Below are positions 44,522 to 53,880 of a DNA stretch of 64,000 nucleotides, one piece after another. Position 1 is the first letter of the stretch, and each line of letters begins with the position of its first letter. A program made the translations under genes and the position numbers. This DNA is from Candidatus Zhuqueibacterota bacterium (GTDB lineage Bacteria; Zhuqueibacterota; Zhuqueibacteria; Oceanimicrobiales; Oceanimicrobiaceae): assembly GCA_029261995.1 (NCBI GenBank), contig JAJDAF010000005.1, positions 1-64,000 of the forward strand, written 5' to 3'. The notes under the pieces were generated by a model. It did not search any database. It had not been told where the DNA came from and saw nothing but the letters and a program-made list of their open reading frames with translations.

Positions 44522-45871
44522 ATGAAACATAGAGCAAAATACACAATTGTGGCAATCTTTGCCCTTTTCATGCTGGTGGCAAGCTCGTGTAAAAGGGACT
44601 TTCCGAATCCCAATAATCCTACTGAAGAAGTCGTATTTGACTCCAAAGAAGGGCTGTTTGCAATCAGTATCGGTCTAAATCAGTATTTTACCACCACAGT
44701 AATGGAGCAGATTGTCGAGGCTCCCGGCATCACCGCCCGCGAACTGGGTGTTACCAATACTTTTCTCAGCATAAACGAGCTTGCCAGAGGAAGCACTGAG
44801 CTGCCTCCTGAGAGCGGCGGTATCACCGACCCCTGGGTAGAACTTCTTAGAGCCAAGGGTATGACTGAATCGTTGATTGCCGGCGTGTCAGCTATTGATT
44901 TGTCACCTGGCACACGTAGCGGACTTCTGGCTTATGGCAACTTTTACAAAGCGATGTGCCTGGGATACCTTAGCGGTATGTGGCAGCAAACGGTTGTAAC
45001 GAATTCACCGGCTGGAAATGCAGCCTTCAGTGACAGAGCTACGGCTTTGGACGAGGCAATCAGTCTGCTAACCGAAGCGAGAGACGCAATCGCTGCTAAT
45101 CCTGTATCAGATGATTTCAAGAACAACGTATTGGGAGACGACTTTAACTTGTCGAAGTCTATCAATGCATTTCTGTCACGGTACAGTCTCATGGCCGGGA
45201 ACTATAGCGATGCCATCACTCATGCGGATGCCGTGCTAACTGATGCAAGTGCGCCAGTAAGTTCCATGTTCAACTACGACGCAAACAATGTCAATCCCGT
45301 ATGGGACCGAATTAAGCCTAGTGCCTCCGACCTGAAGCCACAGACGAACTTTGGATTGCTGGGTCCTTTTGTTCCTGAAGCGGGTGACGGCAGGATTGCA
45401 TTTTATCTGGGAGCAGATGCCGGTACTGCCAATGCTGATGCCGGTGGGCAGGCTTTAAGTCAAGCACTTGGATTCTGGGCCGGTCAGACTTCCGCCATTC
45501 CAGTCTACCTCCAGGGTGAAATGTTGCTCAACAAGGCCGAGGCCAATGCCAGGCTTAGTCAACTCTCGGAGGCGGTCACCAATTTGAACTTGGTGAGAGA
45601 GAAAACCACTGACCCGCTGGGTGTCAATGCAGGTCTTGCAGCATGGACCGGCGATGCAAACAATCAGACGGCTATCCTGGAAGAGATTTATAAGAATCGC
45701 AGCATCGAAATGTTTCTCACCGGGATGCGATTTGAAGACAGCAGGAGATTTCACCCCAACCTGAATCCGGCGACTGACAACCTGACAAACGAGCGCAACA
45801 GGAATTTTTATCCCTATCCGTCAATTGAACGAGATAACAATCCAAACACTCCGACAGATCCGCAAATTTAA
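44522..45871 (+). CDS. susD: SusD/RagB-type substrate-binding lipoprotein
   Basis: 449 aa. Lipoprotein signal ends in ASSC (about residue 22), placing it on the outer leaflet above the SusC barrel. NPNNPTEEVVF after the anchor, the helical TPR-like core and the late NRSIEMFLTGMRFEDSRRF stretch are typical of the RagB/SusD family. It has an unusually short C-terminus. Its ligand is unknown; the gene cluster suggests muropeptides or wall glycans. Confidence 0.92.
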   Translation: MKHRAKYTIVAIFALFMLVASSCKRDFPNPNNPTEEVVFDSKEGLFAISIGLNQYFTTTVMEQIVEAPGITARELGVTNTFLSINELARGSTELPPESGGITDPWVELLRAKGMTESLIAGVSAIDLSPGTRSGLLAYGNFYKAMCLGYLSGMWQQTVVTNSPAGNAAFSDRATALDEAISLLTEARDAIAANPVSDDFKNNVLGDDFNLSKSINAFLSRYSLMAGNYSDAITHADAVLTDASAPVSSMFNYDANNVNPVWDRIKPSASDLKPQTNFGLLGPFVPEAGDGRIAFYLGADAGTANADAGGQALSQALGFWAGQTSAIPVYLQGEMLLNKAEANARLSQLSEAVTNLNLVREKTTDPLGVNAGLAAWTGDANNQTAILEEIYKNRSIEMFLTGMRFEDSRRFHPNLNPATDNLTNERNRNFYPYPSIERDNNPNTPTDPQI

Positions 45872-45891
45872 ATCCATCTGACGGTAATTCA

Positions 45892-45945
45892 AAACCAAAA
45901 GCCTTGCCTCGTTCACAGAAAATGACGTGGGCAAGGCTTTTGGTT
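45892..45945 (+). terminator. hairpin terminator of the SusCD unit
   Basis: AAACCAAAAGCCTTGCC (45892-45908) pairs perfectly over 17 nt with GGCAAGGCTTTTGGTTT (45929-45945), loop 20 nt, starting 20 nt after the susD stop. The 3' side is T-rich but has no separate T-run. Confidence 0.75.
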
Positions 45946-46072
45946 TCACAACACGCGCTGTGCGGTTTTGGGTGGGGCAAATCGGTCTACTTCCGGAGAC
46001 GATTTACGAGTCGAACTGGAAAAAGAGCAAGACTACTCAACCACATCAACATTGAACCAACGAATTCTACAG

Positions 46073-47275
46073 ATGAAATTAGGAGTTGATAATTTACTCG
46101 CAGCCCCGGACCTCCTGAAGCAGTTTGAAGGTTCTCGTGTCGCTTTGCTGGGTCATCAGGCCTCCCTCACAACAACATGCCAGCACACCATGGATGTGCT
46201 GATGGCATGCAGTGAAATAGATGTGACTTGTGCCTTTGGCCCGCAGCATGGCATGTATGGAGAGAAACAAGACAACATGATCGAATCGGATGATTACATC
46301 GATCCGCGATATGGAATTCCGGTTTTCAGCTTGTATGGCAAAACCAGAGTTCCCACCCCGGAGATGATGTCAAGCTTCGATGTTCTTGTTGTCGATCTGC
46401 AGGATATTGGTACCCGAATCTACACCTATTTGACCACTCTCGTCTATTTTCTAAAAGCGGCCGCGGATGATGCCAAACGAATCTGCATTCTCGACCGCCC
46501 GAATCCAGCCGGCCGTCCGGTTGAAGGGAGCATTCTTGAAGCGGGTTGGGAAAGCTTCATCGGCCCGGCCCGGCTCATCATGCGGCATGGCCTGACTCTG
46601 GGTGAGTTTGCCTCCTGGTTTGTCAGCAAACATAATCTGAATGTTGATTTAAAAGTTATTCCCATGACAGGCTACGATCTGGAGGCAGGGCCGGGATTCG
46701 GCTGGCCTTTGCATGAGCTTGCATGGACGAATCCGAGCCCCAATGCTTCCAGTTTGAACATGACCCGCTGTTTTCCCGGCACGGTGCTGTTTGAGGGCAC
46801 GACCTTGTCCGAAGGCAGAGGGACAACCACCCCGCTTGAACTTGTGGGCGCCCCTGACATTGATTTTGATGTGGTACACCACCGCATGACGTCTCTTCAA
46901 CCCGAATGGTTGCAGGGGTGCTTCTTACGTCGATGCTATTTCGAGCCTGCTTTTCAAAAGCACGTTGGCAAAGTGTGTTCTGGACTACAAATACATACCG
47001 ATCAGTCATCGTACCGGCATGAACACTTTCGGCCTTACCGGCTCGCCGCTCTCATCCTCAAGGCTATCCGGTTGGAATATCCAGGTTATGAACTCTGGCA
47101 TGATCTTCCGTACGAGTACGAAACTGAAAGGCTTGCCATCGACCTTTTAAGCGGTGGCACGTTTCTCCGAACGTGGGTGGATGACCCCGGTCTATGCCCT
47201 GATGAATTTGATGCGCGCTTGAAAAAAGACGAGCAAGAATGGCTGCAAGCGCGTGAGCCGTTTTTACTGTACTAG
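46073..47275 (+). CDS. namZ: NamZ-family exo-beta-N-acetylmuramidase (DUF1343), no signal peptide
   Basis: 400 aa. DUF1343/GH171 signatures: VALLGHQAS, FGPQHGMYGEKQD, VVDLQDIGTRIYTY, LDRPNPAGRPVEG and ELAWTNPSPNASSL. Characterised NamZ enzymes release terminal MurNAc from peptidoglycan glycans. No signal peptide is seen, even in the longer upstream frame from 45968, so this copy is probably cytoplasmic and acts on imported oligomers. It begins after the SusCD terminator and is the less typical paralogue of the exported copy at 51877. Confidence 0.9.
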   Translation: MKLGVDNLLAAPDLLKQFEGSRVALLGHQASLTTTCQHTMDVLMACSEIDVTCAFGPQHGMYGEKQDNMIESDDYIDPRYGIPVFSLYGKTRVPTPEMMSSFDVLVVDLQDIGTRIYTYLTTLVYFLKAAADDAKRICILDRPNPAGRPVEGSILEAGWESFIGPARLIMRHGLTLGEFASWFVSKHNLNVDLKVIPMTGYDLEAGPGFGWPLHELAWTNPSPNASSLNMTRCFPGTVLFEGTTLSEGRGTTTPLELVGAPDIDFDVVHHRMTSLQPEWLQGCFLRRCYFEPAFQKHVGKVCSGLQIHTDQSSYRHEHFRPYRLAALILKAIRLEYPGYELWHDLPYEYETERLAIDLLSGGTFLRTWVDDPGLCPDEFDARLKKDEQEWLQAREPFLLY

Positions 47276-47891
47276 CCCTGATTGATTCTTGAAAATCTGG
47301 CATCGCAGTGCCTCAATACACGCCAAATTCAAATGACTGCGCAGATTCATGAATATTCCAGGCCGGATTATTTCTGTTCGCAATTCAACCGTTTCATGAT
47401 TTTGATAACAGGCATATCTCAATCCCGAACTGAAGCGGAGCCTCAATTGTGTCTATCTACAAGAAATGCATCATCTCTCGCGACGCCCTTCACGGCATCA
47501 CCGATGGATTTTGTCTGGTGCATTTGGCTTTCCATCGGAAAGAATTCTTGAACCCACTCACATGTGCTGCTGACCTCAGGCGCTGCTCTGCAATCTCCAG
47601 GCGTCTGCTGCTAGTTGAGCGACATACAAAATTTATAAGAGTGCAAACAGCCCGCCATTATTGCGACAAGGATTCCATCGCGATCTTTGTCCATTCCGGG
47701 CTTTTGGGCTGCACGCTTGCCCTGATTAAAATCGATTCTGTGTCACAGAAGGTCTGGCTTTACCAAAATGCGTTCGCATTCTGGGCTGTCCCGGGAAACG
47801 GCTCAGTGGAGTTTGCTGTGGCCAGTATTCTATTCTGGATGGTCTGCATGACCATTCTATACCGGAAACGAATCTTCATAAGAATATAGCC
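47276..47891. other. gap with a doubtful 146-codon frame
   Basis: 616 nt between the first NamZ and first DUF3604 genes. A GTG-start frame at 47449-47889 has GGAG 8 nt upstream and ends 2 nt before the next ATG. Its product is rich in Cys/His/Trp with one C-terminal hydrophobic stretch and matches no family I know, so I do not call it a gene. It could be the leader of the DUF3604 transcript. Confidence 0.35.
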
Positions 47892-49829
47892 ATGTATTCT
47901 GAAAAACCATTTAGCTCTCTTTCGATGGCACTGGTGCTGATTCTTTTTCTCTTTCAATCAACACAGTCGCTCTATGGCGAAGGTCAAATGACGATTTCCC
48001 CCACGAGCGCCGTCGTAGGTTCTTTTCAGAGTGTGCGTTTTGAGTTTACTGTCGGGACCTCAGGTATCCATTCGGGAGGTGGAATCCGCCTGGAGCTGCC
48101 GGTTGCCAATCTTGAAACCGAACCTTATTTTTGGGATCGTCCGCAGATTGATTTGCCGCAAGCGCATGGATACGTACAGGCCTCGACGACAGGAGATGCA
48201 AAAACTCAAATAAATCTTTACGGGAGGCGCGGCGGCATTATCGAATGTTCCTTAGTGGATGGTTCATTAAAGCCTAACAGTAAAATTCTGATTGTTTACG
48301 ACGGAGTGGTACAAAGCTTGGACTGGAAACTTTGCATACGCGTGGAATGGCGCCGGACGGCGGCCGAACCCTGGAGATTTATAGATCGCTTTCCGGAGAT
48401 GACCTTTCTTGCGCAGAAGGCTGTTACCCTAACTGCTATTACACCGGCTGACCTGCAACCCGGAGAAAACTTCGATTTAGCGGTGGTCTTATTAGATAAA
48501 TTCGGTAATCGCGCCAACCGGTATCGTGGTGAAATCTCAATAACGAGCACGGACTCTTTAATGAAATTTCCCCAACTGTTTCGATTCACCCAGGCCGATT
48601 CCGGAATTCATCTTTTTAGTAGTCTGAAATACATAACGCCAGGATTTCATCACTTCACCATAACCGATGGTCAATTAACAGCCCGCAGCAATTCTTCCGA
48701 AGTGAGCACCTCTGTTGCGCTTTTCAAACGATTCTTTGGCGACACTCACTTTCACACCGGCTCTGGTACAGGCAATCACAGAACCCGCGGCAGAGGCGGC
48801 GATCATCGAGGGAATTTCACCACCGCTGAACAAGCTTATCGTTACGTTAGAGATGTAATGCGGCTCGACTTTGCGTCCGCGTCCGAACATGATACTCCCG
48901 AACTCGATGCAAAGGTTTGGGCAAAGAGTCAAGCTATCGCTAACTTGTTCTACGAACCAGGCGGATTCACATCTCTATTTGCTTATGAATGGACTTCGCC
49001 GGTTGGTCATCACGTTGTTTCATACAAGGATAGTGGAAACGTCGTCTTTAGTCGGCACCAACACAATTCGTTAAAGACATTGTGGGAGAAGCTAGATGAG
49101 CAGGGGGCACCCGCCATAACCATACCCCATGTCACATGGCCTGCCCCAGACCATCAAATATGGAAGGATGTCAACAATCGCTACCGAAAGATTGGTGAAA
49201 TATACTCGCTGTGGAATACCAGATGGCTTCTCCAGCCGGGAGATGACCCGCAGCGATTTGAAATAGATGAAAACGGCGACTGGTCCTATCAATATGCCTG
49301 GGCCAAAGGACACAGAATTGGTGTTATTGGATCTTCTGACAATCACACGGGGCATCCCGGGGCGAACAATTACACCGTCTATACCCAACACACCGGCGGA
49401 CTGGCTGTGGTACTGGCGTCCGAAAATTCGCGCGAGGGTATTTGGGATGCCTTTCAGCACCGGCGTACTTATGCAACGACAGGCACGCGAATACTGCTAG
49501 ATTTTTCAAGTGATGGTCATCCTATGGGTGCCGAATATTCTTCAGACACATCTCCTAGATTTTCGGTGAAGCTCGCGGGAACCAACACAATCCGGACCGT
49601 AGAACTCATCAAACATGACAGTTCAGGCTATCACACAATCTTTACCCAAAAACCAGATTCAATGATTTCAGCGTTTGAATTTACGGATGAAGCATTTCGA
49701 GAAGACAGCTTTTACTATGTGCGTGTGGCCCAGGTAGACGAATACTGGCGCTCTCCCTGGTCAAATACCACCAGCGAAATGGCGTGGTCCAGTCCAATAT
49801 GGATCAACTACAGTGAACAGGCAAAGTGA
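47892..49829 (+). CDS. DUF3604 PHP-domain metallohydrolase, exported (copy 1)
   Basis: 645 aa. Signal peptide about 1-29. Two beta-sandwich segments (about 30-280) include a KAVTLTAITPADLQPGE Ig-like part. The PHP-like DUF3604 domain (about 285-620) has FFGDTHFHTG, SASEHD, AYEWTSPVGHH, IPHVTW and a late GSSDNHTGHPG, the histidine/aspartate set of a tri-nuclear metal site. The family is related to CehA/McbA esterases; natural substrates are not settled. It is homologous along its length to the next gene, so the two are probably a tandem duplication, 13 nt apart. Confidence 0.88.
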   Translation: MYSEKPFSSLSMALVLILFLFQSTQSLYGEGQMTISPTSAVVGSFQSVRFEFTVGTSGIHSGGGIRLELPVANLETEPYFWDRPQIDLPQAHGYVQASTTGDAKTQINLYGRRGGIIECSLVDGSLKPNSKILIVYDGVVQSLDWKLCIRVEWRRTAAEPWRFIDRFPEMTFLAQKAVTLTAITPADLQPGENFDLAVVLLDKFGNRANRYRGEISITSTDSLMKFPQLFRFTQADSGIHLFSSLKYITPGFHHFTITDGQLTARSNSSEVSTSVALFKRFFGDTHFHTGSGTGNHRTRGRGGDHRGNFTTAEQAYRYVRDVMRLDFASASEHDTPELDAKVWAKSQAIANLFYEPGGFTSLFAYEWTSPVGHHVVSYKDSGNVVFSRHQHNSLKTLWEKLDEQGAPAITIPHVTWPAPDHQIWKDVNNRYRKIGEIYSLWNTRWLLQPGDDPQRFEIDENGDWSYQYAWAKGHRIGVIGSSDNHTGHPGANNYTVYTQHTGGLAVVLASENSREGIWDAFQHRRTYATTGTRILLDFSSDGHPMGAEYSSDTSPRFSVKLAGTNTIRTVELIKHDSSGYHTIFTQKPDSMISAFEFTDEAFREDSFYYVRVAQVDEYWRSPWSNTTSEMAWSSPIWINYSEQAK

Positions 49830-49842
49830 AGGTCATGCGATT

Positions 49843-51831
49843 ATGAATGGTCGAAAGACATTGCTAATCATTCTATTGGGTCCCATTCTTTTCATTTGCG
49901 CGGAAACAAGATTGCTCGCAGGCCAGGGGCAAGCCGTCGTGATTCCCGATGCGGCTAGGGTTGCAGACTTTGGCACCTGGAAAACAGTGGTTACGGTCGG
50001 AGAGCTCGGTATCCATGTAGGTGGCGCAGTCAAGATCCAGTTTCCCAATGGTTGGTACTCCAGTCCATGGCCGCAGGGGAAACTGAAGGACATTCAGTTT
50101 CTTGACTCCAAGCTGAATCACTATGCGGCGGTCTCTTTGTCCGGCACCCAAAGTAAAGCCGAACTCTCCATTATTCGGGAGGGGATCGATGGGCAGCATG
50201 ACCGCTATGGGCGGACGTTCGTGATTTCCATCCTGGAGAACCCTTTGCTGGGCGGGGACAAGGTAACTCTCACCTATGCCAATACCACCGCTCCGACCAC
50301 AAGCGAATTACAGCGAATAGGTGTAGCTGTTGACGCCATTGGCAACGGCCGGTTTGAACCACTGACGCCATTTCCTGTGCTCAACCTACTTCCCGAAAAG
50401 CCGGTTGAACTACGAGTCATCTCTGATTCACACGCCGTGGTAGGAGAGCCAGCGCGAATCACCGTGGTGGCACTCGATCAATTTTTTAATGCAAGCGGAC
50501 TTTATCGCGGCACCGTCCGGTTTACATCCGACGATTCAACTGCATCCCTGCCAGACGACTATGTTTTTTCCAAAGAAGACAATGGACGTAAAGCTTTTTC
50601 GGTAGTCTTTGACAGTCCGGGAACCTACAGGGTAAGAGCAATTGACGATTTGTACCTGGCCCCACATGGTATTTCAAGTAATCCCATCGACGTGCGGGGC
50701 GACTTTTCCGGGCTCAACATATATTGGGGCGACCTGCATTCTCATTCCAATAATAGTAAAGACGGGGCAGGCGAAGCTGAAACAGCGTTTGCATACGCTC
50801 GCGACGTCTCGGTTTTGGATTTCTTTGCGCTGACCGACCATGGCGCAGGTGATTGGCAACCCGATGGAAAATATTGGAAGGGACTTACACCCTGGGAATG
50901 GCAAGAAAACAAAGAGTTGGTTCAGCGCTACAACGAACCCGGAAGATTCGTCACGTTTCTGGCATGTGAATGGTCGGGCGTTTCACCATATGGGCATCAT
51001 AATGTTATTTATCGCGATCTGGAGGGTAGCCCTTTCGGGCGAGAAGAATATCTGAAAGTAGAAGATGTGTGGCGTCTCCTGAAGGCTGGGGATGCATTCA
51101 CCGTTCCTCACCACACCGGTCTCACATGGCTGGTTAGGGGCGGCTCTTTTGTAGATTATGTGGATTGGCGCCACAGTCGCAACGATTCGCTGCGTACAGC
51201 TATCGAGATTTACTCCCTGTGGGGGTCAAGCGAGTATTTCGAGAATTCCATGTCGTATGATCATTATGATGCGCGAGGGATTATTACTAGCTATGACGGT
51301 CCGAGTTATGCCCGGGATGGTTGGGCGCTCGGACATTACATTGGCTCCGTAGCAGGCAGCGACGACCACAATTCTCATCCCGGACAAATACATGGCGGTT
51401 TGACTGCCGTATTGGCATCCGGACTGGAACGAGATGCGATATTCGACGCCATCTTGCGACGCCGTACTTACGCCACGACAGGCGAGCGCATTCTTCTCGA
51501 GTTTACGATTAACGGCAACATGATGGGAGACCGACTCAGGCTGAAGGGCGACGAGTTGCCTGAAATCCATACCCGGGCTGTCGGCACAGATAGAATCGAA
51601 CTAGTGGAAGTGATGAAGTGTGATGGTGACAAATGGGTCGTATCACAGCGCGTGGAACCCCGGTCCAGACAGGTTGAGATCACATTCAAGGATCACGAAT
51701 TGGCTGGGAGTGCATTGTATTATGCTCGTCTCAAACAATGGAACCCAGTGCACAATCGTGAGGTGTGGGCCTGGTCCAGCCCAATCTGGGTAACGAGAGA
51801 ATCTGCTCCCTGGTGGAATGACCAGCGATAG
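49843..51831 (+). CDS. DUF3604 PHP-domain metallohydrolase, exported (copy 2)
   Basis: 662 aa. Signal peptide about 1-26 (LLIILLGPILFICAE). The N-terminal beta-sandwich resembles copy 1 (VVTVGELGIHVGGAVKIQFP), and a second Ig-like unit follows (VELRVISDSHAVVGEPARITVVALDQFFN). The DUF3604 domain (about 290-600) has YWGDLHSHSNNS, TDHGAGD, ACEWSGVSPYGHH, VPHHTG and GSDDHNSHPG, all metal-ligand positions intact. It is closer to the family norm than copy 1. The ATG at 49843 starts the signal peptide; a GTG at 49813 is in frame but unlikely. Confidence 0.9.
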   Translation: MNGRKTLLIILLGPILFICAETRLLAGQGQAVVIPDAARVADFGTWKTVVTVGELGIHVGGAVKIQFPNGWYSSPWPQGKLKDIQFLDSKLNHYAAVSLSGTQSKAELSIIREGIDGQHDRYGRTFVISILENPLLGGDKVTLTYANTTAPTTSELQRIGVAVDAIGNGRFEPLTPFPVLNLLPEKPVELRVISDSHAVVGEPARITVVALDQFFNASGLYRGTVRFTSDDSTASLPDDYVFSKEDNGRKAFSVVFDSPGTYRVRAIDDLYLAPHGISSNPIDVRGDFSGLNIYWGDLHSHSNNSKDGAGEAETAFAYARDVSVLDFFALTDHGAGDWQPDGKYWKGLTPWEWQENKELVQRYNEPGRFVTFLACEWSGVSPYGHHNVIYRDLEGSPFGREEYLKVEDVWRLLKAGDAFTVPHHTGLTWLVRGGSFVDYVDWRHSRNDSLRTAIEIYSLWGSSEYFENSMSYDHYDARGIITSYDGPSYARDGWALGHYIGSVAGSDDHNSHPGQIHGGLTAVLASGLERDAIFDAILRRRTYATTGERILLEFTINGNMMGDRLRLKGDELPEIHTRAVGTDRIELVEVMKCDGDKWVVSQRVEPRSRQVEITFKDHELAGSALYYARLKQWNPVHNREVWAWSSPIWVTRESAPWWNDQR

Positions 51832-51876
51832 AAACTGATAACAGCGAACTTCTGACTTCTTTGTAAAGAGGGTAAC

Positions 51877-53088
51877 GTGATCAAAAGTCTTCTCTTTTGT
51901 TTTGCAATCATCACGGCAATACTGATCCCGGAGCGTGAGGCGTTCGCTCAAGTCCAACAGGTACTGACAGGCATCGATATACTTGAGACCGAGCAATTCG
52001 CGCCCTTGACCAATCAAAAGGTCGGTTTGATTACAAATCATACTGGAATAAATCGCCAGTGGCAATCTACAATTGACGTATTGTCCCGGGCGGAAGGAGT
52101 CCAGCTCGTTGCCCTTTTTAGTCCAGAGCATGGCATCCGCGGAACCCTTGATACATGGGTAGCCAGCAGTGTGGATTCCGTTACCGGACTTCCCATTCAC
52201 AGCCTTTATTCTTCGAAGAAACGACGGCCGATCTCTGAAATCTTCAACGGCATCGAAACACTCGTTTTCGATATTCAGGATATTGGCGCGCGCTTCTATA
52301 CCTATATCGCTACCATGAAGATCTGCATGGAAGAAGCCGCAAAACGCGGCATTAAATTCATTGTTCTGGATCGACCGAATCCCATAAACGGTGTCCTGGT
52401 TGAAGGCCAGGTACTGGCGCGCAGTCAGTTGTACTTGCTTGGTGGCATTTTCCCCATGCCGATTCGACACGGAATGACCGTGGGGGAACTGGCACTCCTG
52501 TTAAACACCCAAGAAAAGATGGGTGTGAATCTGCAGGTCATTCAAATGCGCGGTTGGAAGCGCAGCATGTGGTTCGACCAGACCGGCCTTCCTTGGGTGA
52601 ATCCATCACCGAATATGAAAAATCTTTACGAAGCAGCGCTTTATCCCGGGTTGGGTTTGCTGGAGCGACTCAATGTAGCGAACAAACGGGGGCTGTGGGG
52701 ACCATTTGAGCAGTTCGGTGCGCCGTGGGTAAATGCTATTGAACTGGCTTCCGAGCTTAACGGCCGCCGGATTCCCGGAGTTTTTTTTACACCGATCAAA
52801 TTTACACCTACCGCTCATAAGTACGTCGGACAACCTTGTGAAGGTGTCGCCGTTGACCTGGTGAACCGCAATGCCCTGCCCTCCGTGATGTGCGGCATCG
52901 AGGTTGTGCACGCCTTGTACAAACTCTATCCAGAGCATTTTGGAATTGACAAAATATGGCACATGATGCGTTCCCGAGAACTCATTGAGCAAATCAAACA
53001 GCAAGTTCCGGTTCAAACAATCGTGGACGGATGGGCCCCCGAACTCGAAAAGTTTAAGAACATCCGTAAGAAATATTTGCTGTATTGA
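51877..53088 (+). CDS. namZ: NamZ-family exo-beta-N-acetylmuramidase (DUF1343), exported
   Basis: 403 aa. Signal peptide about 1-24 ending AFAQ, so it acts outside the cytoplasm. Motifs: VGLITNHTGI, FSPEHGIRGTLD, VFDIQDIGARFYTY, LDRPNPINGVLVEG, GLPWVNPSPNM and a FTPTAHKYVGQPCEGV ending. It should remove MurNAc residues from glycan chains. The GTG at 51877 has GAGGG upstream. Its sequence is clearly paralogous to, but diverged from, the cytoplasmic-looking copy at 46073. Confidence 0.92.
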   Translation: MIKSLLFCFAIITAILIPEREAFAQVQQVLTGIDILETEQFAPLTNQKVGLITNHTGINRQWQSTIDVLSRAEGVQLVALFSPEHGIRGTLDTWVASSVDSVTGLPIHSLYSSKKRRPISEIFNGIETLVFDIQDIGARFYTYIATMKICMEEAAKRGIKFIVLDRPNPINGVLVEGQVLARSQLYLLGGIFPMPIRHGMTVGELALLLNTQEKMGVNLQVIQMRGWKRSMWFDQTGLPWVNPSPNMKNLYEAALYPGLGLLERLNVANKRGLWGPFEQFGAPWVNAIELASELNGRRIPGVFFTPIKFTPTAHKYVGQPCEGVAVDLVNRNALPSVMCGIEVVHALYKLYPEHFGIDKIWHMMRSRELIEQIKQQVPVQTIVDGWAPELEKFKNIRKKYLLY

Positions 53089-53113
53089 ACGACATAGAAT
53101 ACCTAGAACCAAT

Positions 53114-53780
53114 ATGACAAAGAGTGAGAGCAAAAATACTAACAGGAGACTCTTTCTCTGTTTAGTCTTGGCGATGATCTGCTGTATTGCAATCATTCAC
53201 ACTTCCCGTACTCAGGGGGGTTCAGGGCGTATCTATCAAAACCTTGAAGTCAATACTACTGCTCCCAAACCCAAACAAACGATGAGCGTGGTTTTTCAGG
53301 CGTCGCACCAAACCGACACGGGCAAGAATTTCAACGAAGCATTGACCTGTAACGCGATTGTAGAGGCTGCTATTAAATCTTCTTCAGGACAACTTGATCT
53401 GCACAAAGTCTGGAGTTTTAATGCCTCGGGACTGCACCATGCGCGTGAAGGCAGCAACACCAAAATTGCGCACATCGCAGCACTGGTACACCGAACAGGA
53501 TGACGAGAAGTATGTAGTGAATGCCCGTTCATGGATCAAAGGACTTTCATATTCCCAAGCCATAGCATTCGTCGGGCGATTCAAAGCAAAAGTCACCTGG
53601 CTCGAGGAGCAAAAAGTGGCGTTTACATTTTTTGAAAACGGGGGACTCTTTGAATATGTCTTTCTTGAGGGCGCCCGCTCTTTTCAACACAAATTTGACC
53701 TGGTGAAGAAATGCAAGCTTTGGGGATTTTCAGTGTGGGTCATTGGCCACGAAGCCCCGGCGGTTTGGAAACAACTTTAA
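53114..53780 (+). pseudogene. broken gene: exported N-terminal part plus out-of-frame GH18 (YaaH/SleL-like) tail
   Basis: An ATG at 53114 opens a 129-codon frame with a membrane/signal segment (LFLCLVLAMICCIAIIH), then VVFQASHQTDTGKNFNEALTCNAIVEAAI and GLHHAREGSNTKIAHIAA, ending at TGA 53501-53503. From about 53478 another frame reads to TAA 53778-53780 with ARSWIKGLSYSQAIAFVGRF and ARSFQHKFDLVKKCKLWGFSVWVIG, the C-terminal quarter of GH18 spore-cortex-type N-acetylglucosaminidases. The GH18 catalytic DxxDxDxE core is absent. I read this as an internal deletion plus frameshift that fused the front of one wall-lytic gene to the end of another. A misassembly is possible. Confidence 0.6.
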
Positions 53781-53880
53781 CAAATAGGATGGCACTGCCA
53801 AAGTGCCCACATCTTGAGGCGGCTCGCAAAAAGATGTCGATCCTGCACTTTCCATTCTCTAAAATCCAGGAGTGCCGATT

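Noticed and set aside
47449-47889. 146-codon gene before the first DUF3604 gene
   Set aside because: Has a fair ribosome site, but the product is rich in Cys/His/Trp with no family pattern; kept only as a note on the gap.
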